Shown piece after piece: positions 9,499-18,652 of a stretch of DNA of 47,680 nucleotides. Made by a program: the position numbers and the translations under genes. Under the pieces are notes generated by a model that saw only the letters and a program-made list of their open reading frames with translations, was not told the DNA's origin and searched no databases. Positions within the stretch are counted from its first letter, which is position 1, and every line of letters begins with the position of its first letter. This DNA is from Bdellovibrionales bacterium. Lineage in GTDB: Bacteria > Bdellovibrionota > Bacteriovoracia > Bacteriovoracales > Bacteriovoracaceae. The stretch spans positions 1 to 47,680 of the forward strand of contig JABGUH010000002.1 in assembly GCA_018646675.1 (NCBI GenBank). The letters are read 5' to 3'.

Positions 9499-9654
9499 CA
9501 AAAAGCTCCAAAGCTATTAGTATTCTACTAAAATGCCATCTGCTTGCCCATAAGTAAAGCCTGTTTTTCAGTATTGCGTCATATTTTCACGTTTGTGCAA
9601 TGACATTTTGGGGTAAATGCGGAGTAGCGCCGGTAAAAAGGTTCAGACTCCCAG

Positions 9655-9684
9655 TTGACACATCTCCACTATTTGTCCTATTTA
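9655..9684 (+). promoter_or_regulatory. Candidate promoter giving a nearly leaderless rfaH-like mRNA
   Basis: A perfect TTGACA (9655-9660) is followed after 18 bases by TATTTA (9679-9684), a weak -10. Transcription would begin about two bases before the ATG at 9693, which has no Shine-Dalgarno. Confidence 0.3.
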
Positions 9685-9692
9685 GATCTCCA

Positions 9693-10211
9693 ATGAGTGG
9701 AGAGTGGACAGTTATCTATACCAAGCCTCGTGAAGAGCATTGGGCCCAAATTAATTTGGAGCGCCAAGGGCATGAGGTCTATGCACCTAAAATCTTTGTG
9801 GAGCGTTTACGCCAAGGTAAGCGAGTAGATGTAGTGGAACCACTATTTCCCCGTTATATCTTTACCCGAATCGATATCTCAAAAAGTGGTCTAAGCTGGG
9901 GACGTCTGCGCTCGACACGCGGAGTAGTCAAGCCAGTCTCTTTCGGTCCTGACTATGAGAGTGGGCGGGTTTGTGAGCAACTGGTCTCAGAGCTAAAAGA
10001 GCGGGAAGCGGATGATGGCGTCCATCGCATGCGCCAAAGCAGGGTTACACTTAAGCAGGGAGATAAAGTTGTCATTAATAACTCCTTGATGGAGGGAGTT
10101 GAAGCGATTTTTAACTCCTACGCTGGGGCCAATCGGGTCTCCTTAATGGTCAATATGCTAGGTAAAAAGCGGTTGTTGACGACAACCGAAGAGTCAATCG
10201 TTCTCAGTTAG
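9693..10211 (+). CDS. rfaH: RfaH/NusG-family transcription antiterminator
   Basis: The product (172 residues from ATG 9693) has a NusG N-terminal domain beginning WTVIYTKPREEHWAQINLER. It has the RfaH-like features ERLRQGKR and EPLFPRYIFTRID, then a C-terminal KOW domain with GDKVVINNSLMEGVEAIF. RfaH proteins bind paused polymerase at ops sites and suppress termination in long operons such as LPS or capsule loci. The frame is open back to an ATG at 9600, but the extra 31 residues do not resemble the family, so I prefer 9693. It converges on gmhA. RfaH rather than housekeeping NusG is inferred from the motif match and solitary context. Confidence 0.85.
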   Translation: MSGEWTVIYTKPREEHWAQINLERQGHEVYAPKIFVERLRQGKRVDVVEPLFPRYIFTRIDISKSGLSWGRLRSTRGVVKPVSFGPDYESGRVCEQLVSELKEREADDGVHRMRQSRVTLKQGDKVVINNSLMEGVEAIFNSYAGANRVSLMVNMLGKKRLLTTTEESIVLS

Positions 10212-10222
10212 GTACTAATTAA

Positions 10223-10807
10223 TTATTCATAGAGAGATGGAAAGAGTCCTCTTTCTACTCCTTCCACCATAATGTGAATCAATTTGATATGCATCTCCTG
10301 AATACGATCTGATCGGTTGGCAGGAACAATAATTGGAATATCTGCTAAACTTTTAAGCTTGCCCCCATCCTTACCCAGTAGGGCGATTACTTGCATGCCA
10401 GCATCTTTTGCCGCCAAGACCGCGTTGATAATATTGGGTGAGTTACCACTGGTGGAGATTGCCAGTAGCAGATCCCCCTGTTTGCCCCAAGCTTCTACCA
10501 CTCTTGAGAAGACCATCTCAAATCCGAAATCGTTGGCGGTGCAGCTTAGGTGAGAGGGGTCGCTAATCGCCATCGCTGGTAGGGGACGGCGCTCTTTGTC
10601 AAAGCGTCCAGTTAGCTCCTCTGCGAAGTGCATAGCATCACACATCGATCCACCATTGCCACAACTAATAACCTTATTTTCAGATTGAAAGCAGCGGGTT
10701 AAAAGATTGATCGCCTGTTGGGTGGCATCAAGTTGCCGTTGGTCAGCAAGTAGCTGACCCAGTGAAGTGTGTGCCTCCTGTAGAGAGGATCTGACTAATT
10801 TAGACAC
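10223..10807 (-). CDS. gmhA: Sedoheptulose-7-phosphate isomerase
   Basis: GmhA converts sedoheptulose 7-phosphate to heptose 7-phosphate, the first step of ADP-heptose synthesis for LPS core. The SIS domain carries SCGNGGSMCDAMHFAEELTG, ISTSGNSPNIINAV and SDRIQEMHIKLIHI, including the catalytic Glu and His of the family. I use GTG 10807 as start because it gives MSKLVRSSLQEAH and 194 residues, matching the usual length. An in-frame longer version would run 50 bases into trxA. It follows trxA by four bases on the same strand and is probably cotranscribed. Confidence 0.92.
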   Translation of the reverse strand: MSKLVRSSLQEAHTSLGQLLADQRQLDATQQAINLLTRCFQSENKVISCGNGGSMCDAMHFAEELTGRFDKERRPLPAMAISDPSHLSCTANDFGFEMVFSRVVEAWGKQGDLLLAISTSGNSPNIINAVLAAKDAGMQVIALLGKDGGKLKSLADIPIIVPANRSDRIQEMHIKLIHIMVEGVERGLFPSLYE

Positions 10808-10811
10808 AAAA

Positions 10812-11135
10812 CTAGAGTAGCTCTTCCAAGCTTTTAACGATTTCATTTTTAGGCTGGACACCAACCAGTGTCTTCGCCGCTTCGCCAGAATTGAAGAAGA
10901 TCATGGTAGGAATACCACGGATTCCGTAATGCTGTGCTAGCTCTCCATTTTCGTCAACATTGACTTTAACAATGGTTACCTTATCACCCATCTCGGTTGC
11001 AATCTCTTCTAACACAGGCCCTAGCACTTTACAGGGGCCACACCACTCGGCCCAGAAATCTACTAAGACTGGTCGCTCAGCCTTAACTACCATCTCGTCA
11101 AAATTTGCATTATTGGCCGTAAGAACACCACTCAT
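10812..11135 (-). CDS. trxA: Thioredoxin
   Basis: This is a standard 107-residue thioredoxin, a cytoplasmic disulfide reductase. It has the active site WAEWCGPCK (Cys32 and Cys35), the cis-Pro loop RGIPTM and the usual fold length. There is no signal peptide. An AAGGAGT Shine-Dalgarno stands just before the ATG. It heads a two-gene minus-strand unit with gmhA and is divergent from the RDD gene, with a 186-base AT-rich control region between them. Confidence 0.97.
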   Translation of the reverse strand: MSGVLTANNANFDEMVVKAERPVLVDFWAEWCGPCKVLGPVLEEIATEMGDKVTIVKVNVDENGELAQHYGIRGIPTMIFFNSGEAAKTLVGVQPKNEIVKSLEELL

Positions 11136-11321
11136 TATCTACTCCTTAGTTCTGGTCACAAACTGTATCGTATTAAATTACTATAATATAATAACCGTCT
11201 TGTATAGCTTAGATGGTGCTTGTTAGACACTTTGTGCGCGATGCGCCGTAATGGGAAAAGTAGCTACTCAGCAAGAAATACCTATTTATCTGCCACCTAG
11301 AGTCCGATACGATAGAGTTAT

Positions 11322-11852
11322 ATGAATCGTAAGTATATTTTAGAGTCTGCAATTAAAATATCCCGTTTGGCACGTATGATTGCCAAGGGGGTAGATCTAT
11401 TTATTGTACTGATTCTTTCCGTATTCTTCTATCCCGTTGGAATTTTATTGGCCGTTGCCTATATTGTTATCTGCGATTCACTTCAACAGGGACAGTCAGT
11501 AGGTAAGAGATTTATGGGCTTTGCAGTTATCTCCTTAGAAAATGGAAAGCCATGTAGTTTAAAGCAGTCAGCCATCAGAAATCTTCCCCTTAGTATTCCA
11601 TTGATTTTCGCCATTGTTCCACTTTGGGGGTGGGTGTTTGCCGCCTTGGTAGGGATTCCGATGGTGCTACTGGAGGTCTATCTTCTATTTCGACTGGATT
11701 CCGGCCACCGTTTGGGAGATGTGATGGCCGATACTTCTGTTATGGCAAATGACAATTATAAGGCAGTAGTTCAAAAAGGACGTGAGAGTTGGTTTGACTA
11801 TCCTAGTTCAACTGATTCACACTCTATCACCAGAGAGAATAAGAGCTCTTAA
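11322..11852 (+). CDS. RDD-family membrane protein
   Basis: The 176-residue protein matches the RDD family: an N-terminal R-x-x-A-x-x-x-D (RMIAKGVDLF), three hydrophobic segments at about 24-50, 88-105 and 108-125, and the C-terminal GHRLGDVMADT. RDD proteins are small inner-membrane proteins; some have been linked to ion exchange, but the role of most is unknown. It lies 60 bases upstream of polA in the same direction and may share its transcript. Confidence 0.85.
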   Translation: MNRKYILESAIKISRLARMIAKGVDLFIVLILSVFFYPVGILLAVAYIVICDSLQQGQSVGKRFMGFAVISLENGKPCSLKQSAIRNLPLSIPLIFAIVPLWGWVFAALVGIPMVLLEVYLLFRLDSGHRLGDVMADTSVMANDNYKAVVQKGRESWFDYPSSTDSHSITRENKSS

Positions 11853-11912
11853 CAAAACGGACAGGTTTTCCCAAGGCAACTAACTGGTATTTTTTACCAA
11901 AGAAGCGGTGAG

Positions 11913-14624
11913 ATGAAAGTCAAGAGATTGATGGTAGTTGATTTAAGTAATTTTATCTTTCGTGCATTTTATGCCATTCGTCCGCTCAACGCTCCAGATG
12001 GGACACCGGTTAATGCATTGTATGGAGTTTTTAACATGCTCCAGAAGATGGTGACCGTCTATAAGCCTTCACACTTAATAATTGCTAAAGATAGTGGACG
12101 TGATACTTTTCGTAAGGAGCTATATCCTGAGTATAAAGCGAACCGACTAGAGACGCCGGAGGATCTGGCCCCGCAATTTGCACTAATTGATCAGCTGATA
12201 GAAGCGATGGAGATGCCAACTCTTGTGATGCCAAAATATGAGGCGGACGATGTTATTGGTAGTATCGTTACTCAATGGAAAAAAAATTGTGAAGAGGTGT
12301 TAATCGCCTCAAGTGACAAAGATTTGATGCAGTTTGTAGGTGGGCATGTTTCCATGTTGGATGCTGTAAAAGGAAAGATACTGGCGACTGATGATGTTTG
12401 TGACAAGATGGGAGTGCGGCCAGATCAGATAGTAGACTATCTTTCAATGGTGGGCGACAGTTCTGATAATATTCCCGGAATGAGGGGAATCGGAGCGAAG
12501 GGGGCCGCCAAACTACTTGCAGAACATCAGACCCTGGAAAATTGCATTGCTGCTAGCGGTGAGTTTGGCAATAAGCGAGTTAAAAATGCTTTTGAAAACC
12601 ATTTAGATGATGCCTATCTTTCAAAAAAATTAATTACCATCGTTACTAACTTAGAGCTTGCGTTGGGCCTTGAGGATACCTCCTTCAATCTGCAGGTAAC
12701 ACCAGCTCTTTTGGAGCTGCTAAAGGGGTGGGGGTTTAACTCTGCAATTAGAAAATTGGAGGGACAAAAAAATGCTGCTTCCTCAGGCGCTAAAAATGAA
12801 CCTCTCCCCAGTTCAGCGGTAGAGAGTGTTGCTACCACTGATCAGAGCGATGTAGTAGATCCATTGCCCAGCAGACCTTCAGCTAAGTTTTTTCGAATTG
12901 ATAACCAAGAGAGTTGGCAACAACTGTTATTGAAAATTAAGCAGTGTGAGAGTATTACAGTGGATCTCTCCTGCTCGCCTCTGGTATTGGCAATTTCGCT
13001 AGATGGTTCCGTGGCCCACTTGATTGATCAGGAGTGTGGAGAGTTAATTAATCAATCTCTGAAAGATATTTTCAGGCTAAATTCAATTAAGGTTGTCTGT
13101 TGGAATGCGAAAGAGATCTACCGCTACATGCTATCTTCACTACCTCAGTTACAGCTGCCAACCACCCTGATTGATCTAATGGGGGCCGCCTATCTATGCG
13201 ACCCCTCGGGAAAAAATAGTTTAGCGGACAGTTTAGAACGCTATATCAATATCTCATTTCCTAGTATCAAATTGGATAAACTTTCCCCGGATGAATTGCG
13301 ACAGCTAAAGGCAGATCAAGTCGTATTAATTCACCAGTTACATGGGCCATTAACCATTAGGTTAGATGAGCTAAATCTGATCACTCTATTTTCAACTGTC
13401 GAGCTAGAGGTGACAAGGATACTAAGTAAAATGGAGCACGTTGGTATCTGCCTGAACCTTCCACTGTTTGATCAACTAGAGCAGCAGCTTGAGGATCAGC
13501 TGGCAGGAATTGAGTTTGAGATGGTTACCCAGATTAGTGCCTGTAATATTGAGGGGAGCGATCAGATCAATTTGCGATCTTCTAAACAGTTGGGGGAGCT
13601 ACTTTTTAATCAATTGGGTTTTCCGGTAATTAAAAAGAACAAGAGTGGACCATCGACTGACTCGGAAGTGATGCGAGAGCTGATGTTGCAGGTGGATAGT
13701 CCTATCCCCGGATTGATTCTCAAGTTTCGCGAGTTAGATAAGCTGCTCTCTACCTACATCCGCACTATGCCAAAATTATTAGATCATAAGACCAATCGTC
13801 TGCACTGCCACTTTAACCAGTTTCTGGTCGCTACCGGACGACTATCTTCAGAACGTCCCAATCTGCAAAATATTCCGGTCCGCACAGAGAGTGGTCGCAG
13901 AATTCGGCAGGGATTTATTGCTGCTCCTGGCAAGGTACTGCTATCTGCTGACTACTCTCAGATTGAGTTGCGGCTAGTGGCCCATCTGGCCCAAGATCCC
14001 ACCATGCTTGATGCTTTTGAACGGGGAGTGGACATACATACTCAAACCGCTGCTCAGATTAATAAAATTTCAATTGCAGATGTTAGTGGCCAAGAACGTT
14101 CCATGGCCAAGGCAGTAAACTTTGGATTGATCTACGGTCAATCTGCGTTTGGCCTGTCCAAAAGTCTTGGTATATCGCGTGGTGAGGCGGCAGAGTACAT
14201 TGTTCAATATTTTGAACATTTCTCACAGATAAAAGTTTACTTGGACACCTTGAAAGAGAGTTGTACGGAGTTGGGATATGCCGAGACAATGTTTGGACGG
14301 AAACGTTTTATTCCTGAAATCTACTCTAGTAATCGCAATGTAAAATCCATGGCTGAAAGGGAAGCGATAAATAGTCCGATTCAGGGGAGTGCAGCTGATC
14401 TGATTAAAAAAGCGATGATTTTGGTTGATAAAAAGATGCAGCAGAAAAATTTACAATCCAAAATGTTGCTTCAGGTTCATGATGAGTTGATCTTTGAGGT
14501 AGAGGAGAGTGAGCTACCCTCGATGCAGGAGTTGGTTAAAAGAGAGATGGAGGGAGTAGTGAAATTATCGGTTCCCTTGGTTGTCGATATGGGATTTGGA
14601 GTAAGTTGGTATCACTTAAAGTGA
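11913..14624 (+). CDS. polA: DNA polymerase I with a degenerate proofreading domain
   Basis: PolA fills gaps and removes RNA primers. The 903-residue protein has an intact 5'-nuclease domain (about 1-270) with VVDLSNFIFRAFYA, YEADDVIG, SSDKDLMQF and GDSSDNIPG. It also has an intact polymerase domain (about 500-903) with motif A DYSQIELR near 680, motif B RSMAKAVNFGLIYGQ, and motif C QVHDELIF near 855. The middle domain keeps length but loses the exonuclease metal ligands: the DxE of motif I reads VDLS near 351, and the Asp of motif II is Ile (NAKEIYRY). 3'-5' proofreading is therefore probably absent, as in several PolA lineages. Confidence 0.96.
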   Translation: MKVKRLMVVDLSNFIFRAFYAIRPLNAPDGTPVNALYGVFNMLQKMVTVYKPSHLIIAKDSGRDTFRKELYPEYKANRLETPEDLAPQFALIDQLIEAMEMPTLVMPKYEADDVIGSIVTQWKKNCEEVLIASSDKDLMQFVGGHVSMLDAVKGKILATDDVCDKMGVRPDQIVDYLSMVGDSSDNIPGMRGIGAKGAAKLLAEHQTLENCIAASGEFGNKRVKNAFENHLDDAYLSKKLITIVTNLELALGLEDTSFNLQVTPALLELLKGWGFNSAIRKLEGQKNAASSGAKNEPLPSSAVESVATTDQSDVVDPLPSRPSAKFFRIDNQESWQQLLLKIKQCESITVDLSCSPLVLAISLDGSVAHLIDQECGELINQSLKDIFRLNSIKVVCWNAKEIYRYMLSSLPQLQLPTTLIDLMGAAYLCDPSGKNSLADSLERYINISFPSIKLDKLSPDELRQLKADQVVLIHQLHGPLTIRLDELNLITLFSTVELEVTRILSKMEHVGICLNLPLFDQLEQQLEDQLAGIEFEMVTQISACNIEGSDQINLRSSKQLGELLFNQLGFPVIKKNKSGPSTDSEVMRELMLQVDSPIPGLILKFRELDKLLSTYIRTMPKLLDHKTNRLHCHFNQFLVATGRLSSERPNLQNIPVRTESGRRIRQGFIAAPGKVLLSADYSQIELRLVAHLAQDPTMLDAFERGVDIHTQTAAQINKISIADVSGQERSMAKAVNFGLIYGQSAFGLSKSLGISRGEAAEYIVQYFEHFSQIKVYLDTLKESCTELGYAETMFGRKRFIPEIYSSNRNVKSMAEREAINSPIQGSAADLIKKAMILVDKKMQQKNLQSKMLLQVHDELIFEVEESELPSMQELVKREMEGVVKLSVPLVVDMGFGVSWYHLK

Positions 14625-14638
14625 AGTAGGGAGAAATA

Positions 14639-16714
14639 TTGCACCAACGATTGTTGATAATTTGCATTTATATTGTCACCGGATGCTCCTCCCTGCCACG
14701 CGGAGGCCCACCATCCAATCTGGCTGACCTCAGGCAGCAGGTTGATAGTGAAAAGTACTCAATCCCCTCAAGTAGTCCACTAGCAGAGCAGGTAAGTAAG
14801 AGCTTTTTGATCGCCCAGCGATTGCTGGGTGCTGGTAAAGAACCGCTAGCATGCTCTTATTATCAAAAGGTTATTTTAGCACCATCGCCACTCTACTACC
14901 CTGCGTTGTTAAAAATACTAAGTAGCTGTCAACTTTCGCTCGAACAGTTGGAGAGTCTCTGGTTAAAACATGAACAACAATCGATTCCTCGTTGGGCACA
15001 AGCAACGTACTATCAGCAATCCTTGCTACTGTCGGAACAAAATGAACTATCAAGTTGGAGTGCGAAATTTAGTGCCGGACTGTCTTCGGTCACGCTTCAT
15101 CATGGTGACCGGGTGAAACTGCTACAAAGGGCGATAGAGTTGGCCAAGCAGCACGGCATGACAGATGAGTTGCCGCTAATGCAAGAGCGTCTCTTGCAAT
15201 TGGCTCCACGTCTTGATGATCAAATTGATCAGAGTAACATATTGAAGATTGCCAAAGATTTGGAAATAGATCGAAAATTTGATCTGGCCAGGAAGTACTA
15301 TCAGAGGGTGGTTGATGATCACCACTTGCCTCTGGCCACCAAGGTAGAAGCTTATAACCGCTTGCGACGTTCACACAAAAAAGAGCGTAAGCGGGACCTC
15401 TATCTGGCAGCGACTAAAAAGATGGAGAGTTGGTTAGGCAAAAAGGTCGCGGCTAATGTGGAGGGGGCCCGAGAGTTCTGGGGAGAGTGTCGACTTAATC
15501 TGGCGCGTGGGCTTTGGACCGGCAGTCATAATGTCCAGGCCAAACAGGTACTCTATCAAATGATTTTGGATGAGATAAAAGCAGCACGGGCAAATTTTAT
15601 TCTTGGCCGGATCTATCAAGAGGAAAGGGGATACTTTAGAGCGATCGTTCACCTAGAGGAGGCGGTTAGAATTAGTGATAATTCGGATGATGTGGATCTT
15701 TATCGATGGAATTTGGCGTGGGCACTAATGGAGTCAAAAGATATCCCTCATTCAATCGAGATACTTCAGCAACAGGCGGAGCGGACAACCGATCTATCAA
15801 TTCGCTATCGAGCACTTTTCTGGTTAGGGATACTTTTAAGGCGCAGTGACTCATCTTCTTTAGCGATAGCAAAATTTAAAACTCTAATGCAGGAGGACCC
15901 ATTTGGTTACTACGGTTTAATTGCCCAATTGCAGCTTGGACAACAACTGTACCCATTGCCATCAACAACCACTTCTCCCTCCCTACCATCATGGACTCCC
16001 CCAACTCTTAATTGGTTAATTGCTTTTAATCAAGATGAGTTAGCACAGGCATTTTTACAGCACTTTGAGCCGGAGATAAGTGGTGATCAACAACGAATTG
16101 AATCTTTGTCGCTCTATCATTTGACCAAATTCCATTATGGCATGATCCGACAGTTCTATCGTATAGCTCCAGAGCGTCGAGCAGAGATAATTGGCGAGTA
16201 TCTGGCGTGGATATTTCCCACACCCTACAAGGATCTAGTAAAAGTGGCAGCAGGTAAGTTTAACCTCTCTTTCGAGCTGATCTACTCAATCATGCGTCAA
16301 GAGTCAGCATTTAACCCATTGGCCAGAAGTCCTGCTGACGCCTTTGGTCTTTTGCAGTTAACTCCAGAGAGTGCAGCAGAGGTCTATCGAGCGGGGAGGA
16401 AATCAACAATTGATCCAGACCTTCTTTATCAGCCGAAGCTTAATATTTTCTTGGGTGGGATGATGTTGGCGCAGCGACTAAAAAAATATAACAACAATCT
16501 AATTTTAACTGTAGCATCTTATAATGCAGGAGCGACAGCAGTTCGGAGATGGCAAAAAGATCGCTTTAAGGGTGATTATCTGGAGTTCATCGAGACGATT
16601 CCCTATCAGGAGACTCGTAAATACGTAAAACTTGTAATTAGAAATGCACTTAATTATCGGCGCTTAAAGGGACCGGATGCATCTTGGCCGGTGTGGTCTG
16701 AGGTTTTGCGTTAA
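14639..16714 (+). CDS. slt: Soluble lytic murein transglycosylase (Slt-type), lipoprotein
   Basis: The 691-residue protein has a long alpha-helical repeat region and a C-terminal lysozyme-like domain (about 535-691). The catalytic Glu555 is in SIMRQESAFNP, followed by SPADAFGLLQL, TPESA and ASYNAGATAVRRW, all Slt signatures. It cleaves peptidoglycan to 1,6-anhydro-muropeptides. The start is TTG 14639, backed by GGGAG five bases before; it yields a short lipoprotein signal ending IVTGC, so the enzyme is probably membrane-anchored. It starts 15 bases after polA. Its last 65 bases overlap the convergent transporter gene. Confidence 0.93.
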   Translation: MHQRLLIICIYIVTGCSSLPRGGPPSNLADLRQQVDSEKYSIPSSSPLAEQVSKSFLIAQRLLGAGKEPLACSYYQKVILAPSPLYYPALLKILSSCQLSLEQLESLWLKHEQQSIPRWAQATYYQQSLLLSEQNELSSWSAKFSAGLSSVTLHHGDRVKLLQRAIELAKQHGMTDELPLMQERLLQLAPRLDDQIDQSNILKIAKDLEIDRKFDLARKYYQRVVDDHHLPLATKVEAYNRLRRSHKKERKRDLYLAATKKMESWLGKKVAANVEGAREFWGECRLNLARGLWTGSHNVQAKQVLYQMILDEIKAARANFILGRIYQEERGYFRAIVHLEEAVRISDNSDDVDLYRWNLAWALMESKDIPHSIEILQQQAERTTDLSIRYRALFWLGILLRRSDSSSLAIAKFKTLMQEDPFGYYGLIAQLQLGQQLYPLPSTTTSPSLPSWTPPTLNWLIAFNQDELAQAFLQHFEPEISGDQQRIESLSLYHLTKFHYGMIRQFYRIAPERRAEIIGEYLAWIFPTPYKDLVKVAAGKFNLSFELIYSIMRQESAFNPLARSPADAFGLLQLTPESAAEVYRAGRKSTIDPDLLYQPKLNIFLGGMMLAQRLKKYNNNLILTVASYNAGATAVRRWQKDRFKGDYLEFIETIPYQETRKYVKLVIRNALNYRRLKGPDASWPVWSEVLR

Positions 16715-17951
16715 AAAGCATTAGGACGGCAATTGGCCACAGTAGTAGCGAGCAAAATAGCAGTAGGTTGATAACTGGTGGGGATTGAAAAAAGATTAGA
16801 ACGAAATAGATTATCCCCTTGGCCACTCGATAGATTATCATATCTACAACATATTTTGCTCCATAGCGTTGTGCCTTGTTCAATGGAAAGTAGAGAATCT
16901 CTTTAGCAGAAGCAAATATTGAATAGTCTACTCCTTTGAAGGTGATAAATGTAATTGCTACTGGTAGTAGTAGCCCCCCTCCAACAATAAATCCTCCCCA
17001 GGCAAGGATGATTAAGATCGCAGGTAGTGCCAGATGGATGGTTCGATTCTGAAAGAGCTTAAAGGCAATCGGGGTGACAATAAATTGTACTACAAGGGTA
17101 AAGAGATTAATTGAGGAGAAGAGAAGTCCCAGATAGTAGGTTTTATTAATAGTATTAGGGACTAGCTGTTCAAGTAGAAGGTTGAACTTAAAGTGGGCCA
17201 GCCCGACACTGAACTGGGAGAGAGAGACTAAAACAGCGATCCAGAAAATATATTTTGATACTCCTCTGATTGCGCCCAAGGGGGATTGAGATATCTTTTT
17301 TGTTTTGAAACCACCATTTTTTTCGGCGGGAAGGTGATCAGTATTGCTTGACTGGGAGAAGATAAACCCGGTGACTAAAATAAGACCCGCGCCTAGCAGA
17401 AGAATATAGTGGGTTGAGATATGAGAGGTTAGAAATGAGGTGGTTAATCCCCCCAAAATACCTCCGATGCTACCAATCGCACCCAGCGGGCCATAGAGCA
17501 TTTTGGCTCTCTCCTCACTAACTGAGGCGTTAAAAAAGGCTAGGGCAGAGTGGACCAGCAAGACAATATAGATCTCTTTAACTACAAATAGCAGGTAGCT
17601 AAATATTGGATGGCCATGGATGATCATTGCGACGGCCAGAGACATGATGCAAAAGGTTGCCAGTGCAGTAAATAGGTAGAGGCGGTGGATACCAACTCTT
17701 TTTTGCCAGCGGTCGTAGAGACTAATAATTAAAGAGAGGGCAACAACAGAGTAGACCCAGACATATGGGGAGTTTTTGGCACCAAAATTTTCTAAAAAAA
17801 TTGCGGTAACAGTAGAACGCACCATTGGGTAGGAGAAAAAGAGCATGGTTAGAGAGAGTGCGATATAGAAAAAAGAGCGCTGCTCTCTACGCTCTAATAG
17901 TAGAAGCTCCTGATAGCATCGGACTAGGTGGCTAATGAGCTGCTTAGTCAT
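16650..17951 (-). CDS. ATP/ADP translocase (NTT/TLC)-like membrane transporter
   Basis: The 433-residue protein has 11 to 12 predicted membrane helices. The stretch YSIFASAKEILYFPLNK, followed by AKYVVDMIIYRVAKG, matches the signature region of the TLC/NTT nucleotide transporter family, a branch of the major facilitator fold. GPLGAIGSIGGILGGL is a loop/helix typical of such carriers. Family members in intracellular bacteria exchange ATP for ADP or import nucleotides, but shorter members in free-living bacteria have no proven substrate. Its 3' end overlaps slt tail to tail. The basic N-terminus and LLLLERRE segment are cytoplasmic. Confidence 0.8.
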   Translation of the reverse strand: MTKQLISHLVRCYQELLLLERREQRSFFYIALSLTMLFFSYPMVRSTVTAIFLENFGAKNSPYVWVYSVVALSLIISLYDRWQKRVGIHRLYLFTALATFCIMSLAVAMIIHGHPIFSYLLFVVKEIYIVLLVHSALAFFNASVSEERAKMLYGPLGAIGSIGGILGGLTTSFLTSHISTHYILLLGAGLILVTGFIFSQSSNTDHLPAEKNGGFKTKKISQSPLGAIRGVSKYIFWIAVLVSLSQFSVGLAHFKFNLLLEQLVPNTINKTYYLGLLFSSINLFTLVVQFIVTPIAFKLFQNRTIHLALPAILIILAWGGFIVGGGLLLPVAITFITFKGVDYSIFASAKEILYFPLNKAQRYGAKYVVDMIIYRVAKGIIYFVLIFFQSPPVINLLLFCSLLLWPIAVLMLFNAKPQTTPAKMHPVPLSADN

Positions 17952-17975
17952 TTTAAATAGAGAGAAGTGATTTTA

Positions 17976-18626
17976 TTATGGTGTCCGCCGGCGGCTGAAG
18001 CTGCGCCGACTCTTCCAGCTGCTTAGACGTTGAACAATTGGTAATACGCCGTTGTCATCCCACCAGGAGTCAATAGCATATTTTCTACGTTTCTTCTTAT
18101 CAAATACTACCGCTGTAAAATGTTGTCCAGCAAAGGGGTTAAAACGCATATTAAAGCGCATTTGAATGTGACTGAATCTGTGCCATGTTAGTAGACCCTG
18201 AGCTTCAAAATATCGTAGATAGTTAGAAGTATTTGTAGACTCATCAACACAGTCCATCTGCCCTGGTAGCCCTACTCCTTTAGAGTTGGGTGCCCCCAGA
18301 TCAGCAGAGGTTCCGGTAATCTCTCCAGTCAACTGCTCCATCAAGGCGATAGCGTGGCGAATCTGTACTCGCTCTTCTTGTGGGGTAGCAGCCTGAGGTA
18401 AAAAATTACTGGCAACCTCATCCCACTGTTCTGTGGTCAGTGGAACCTCTTGAGATTTCTTACAGCTCCATCCCCAGCAGACTTTGACTGGTGCGTATGG
18501 GTTACCGCTCAGATCACGCGCAACCACCTCTCGGTGAGATGCACTGATATACTCTCTTTTTAATGCTTGCGCTGGTAGCGATAGTAGAATTAATAAAGTG
18601 AACAGGGTTGTTTGAGTAACTTTCAT
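17976..18626 (-). CDS. Secreted protein with transglutaminase-like Cys-His-Asp triad
   Basis: The 216-residue protein has a signal peptide (about 1-21, cut after AQA). A likely papain/transglutaminase-fold core has MDCVDES with Cys126, QHFTAVVFD with His169 and YAIDSWWDDNG with Asp186, in the order Cys-His-Asp. Related uncharacterised proteins with DCVDE...HWTAV...DSW patterns occur in other proteobacteria, as far as I recall. It could be a peptidase or amide-forming enzyme in the periplasm; the substrate is unknown. The C-terminus is very basic (KSRRSFSRRRTP). It lies 26 bases after the secreted 136-residue protein and 24 before the translocase gene. Confidence 0.75.
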   Translation of the reverse strand: MKVTQTTLFTLLILLSLPAQALKREYISASHREVVARDLSGNPYAPVKVCWGWSCKKSQEVPLTTEQWDEVASNFLPQAATPQEERVQIRHAIALMEQLTGEITGTSADLGAPNSKGVGLPGQMDCVDESTNTSNYLRYFEAQGLLTWHRFSHIQMRFNMRFNPFAGQHFTAVVFDKKKRRKYAIDSWWDDNGVLPIVQRLSSWKSRRSFSRRRTP

Positions 18627-18652
18627 CGGATAACCTCTTAATTGTAAAATTA

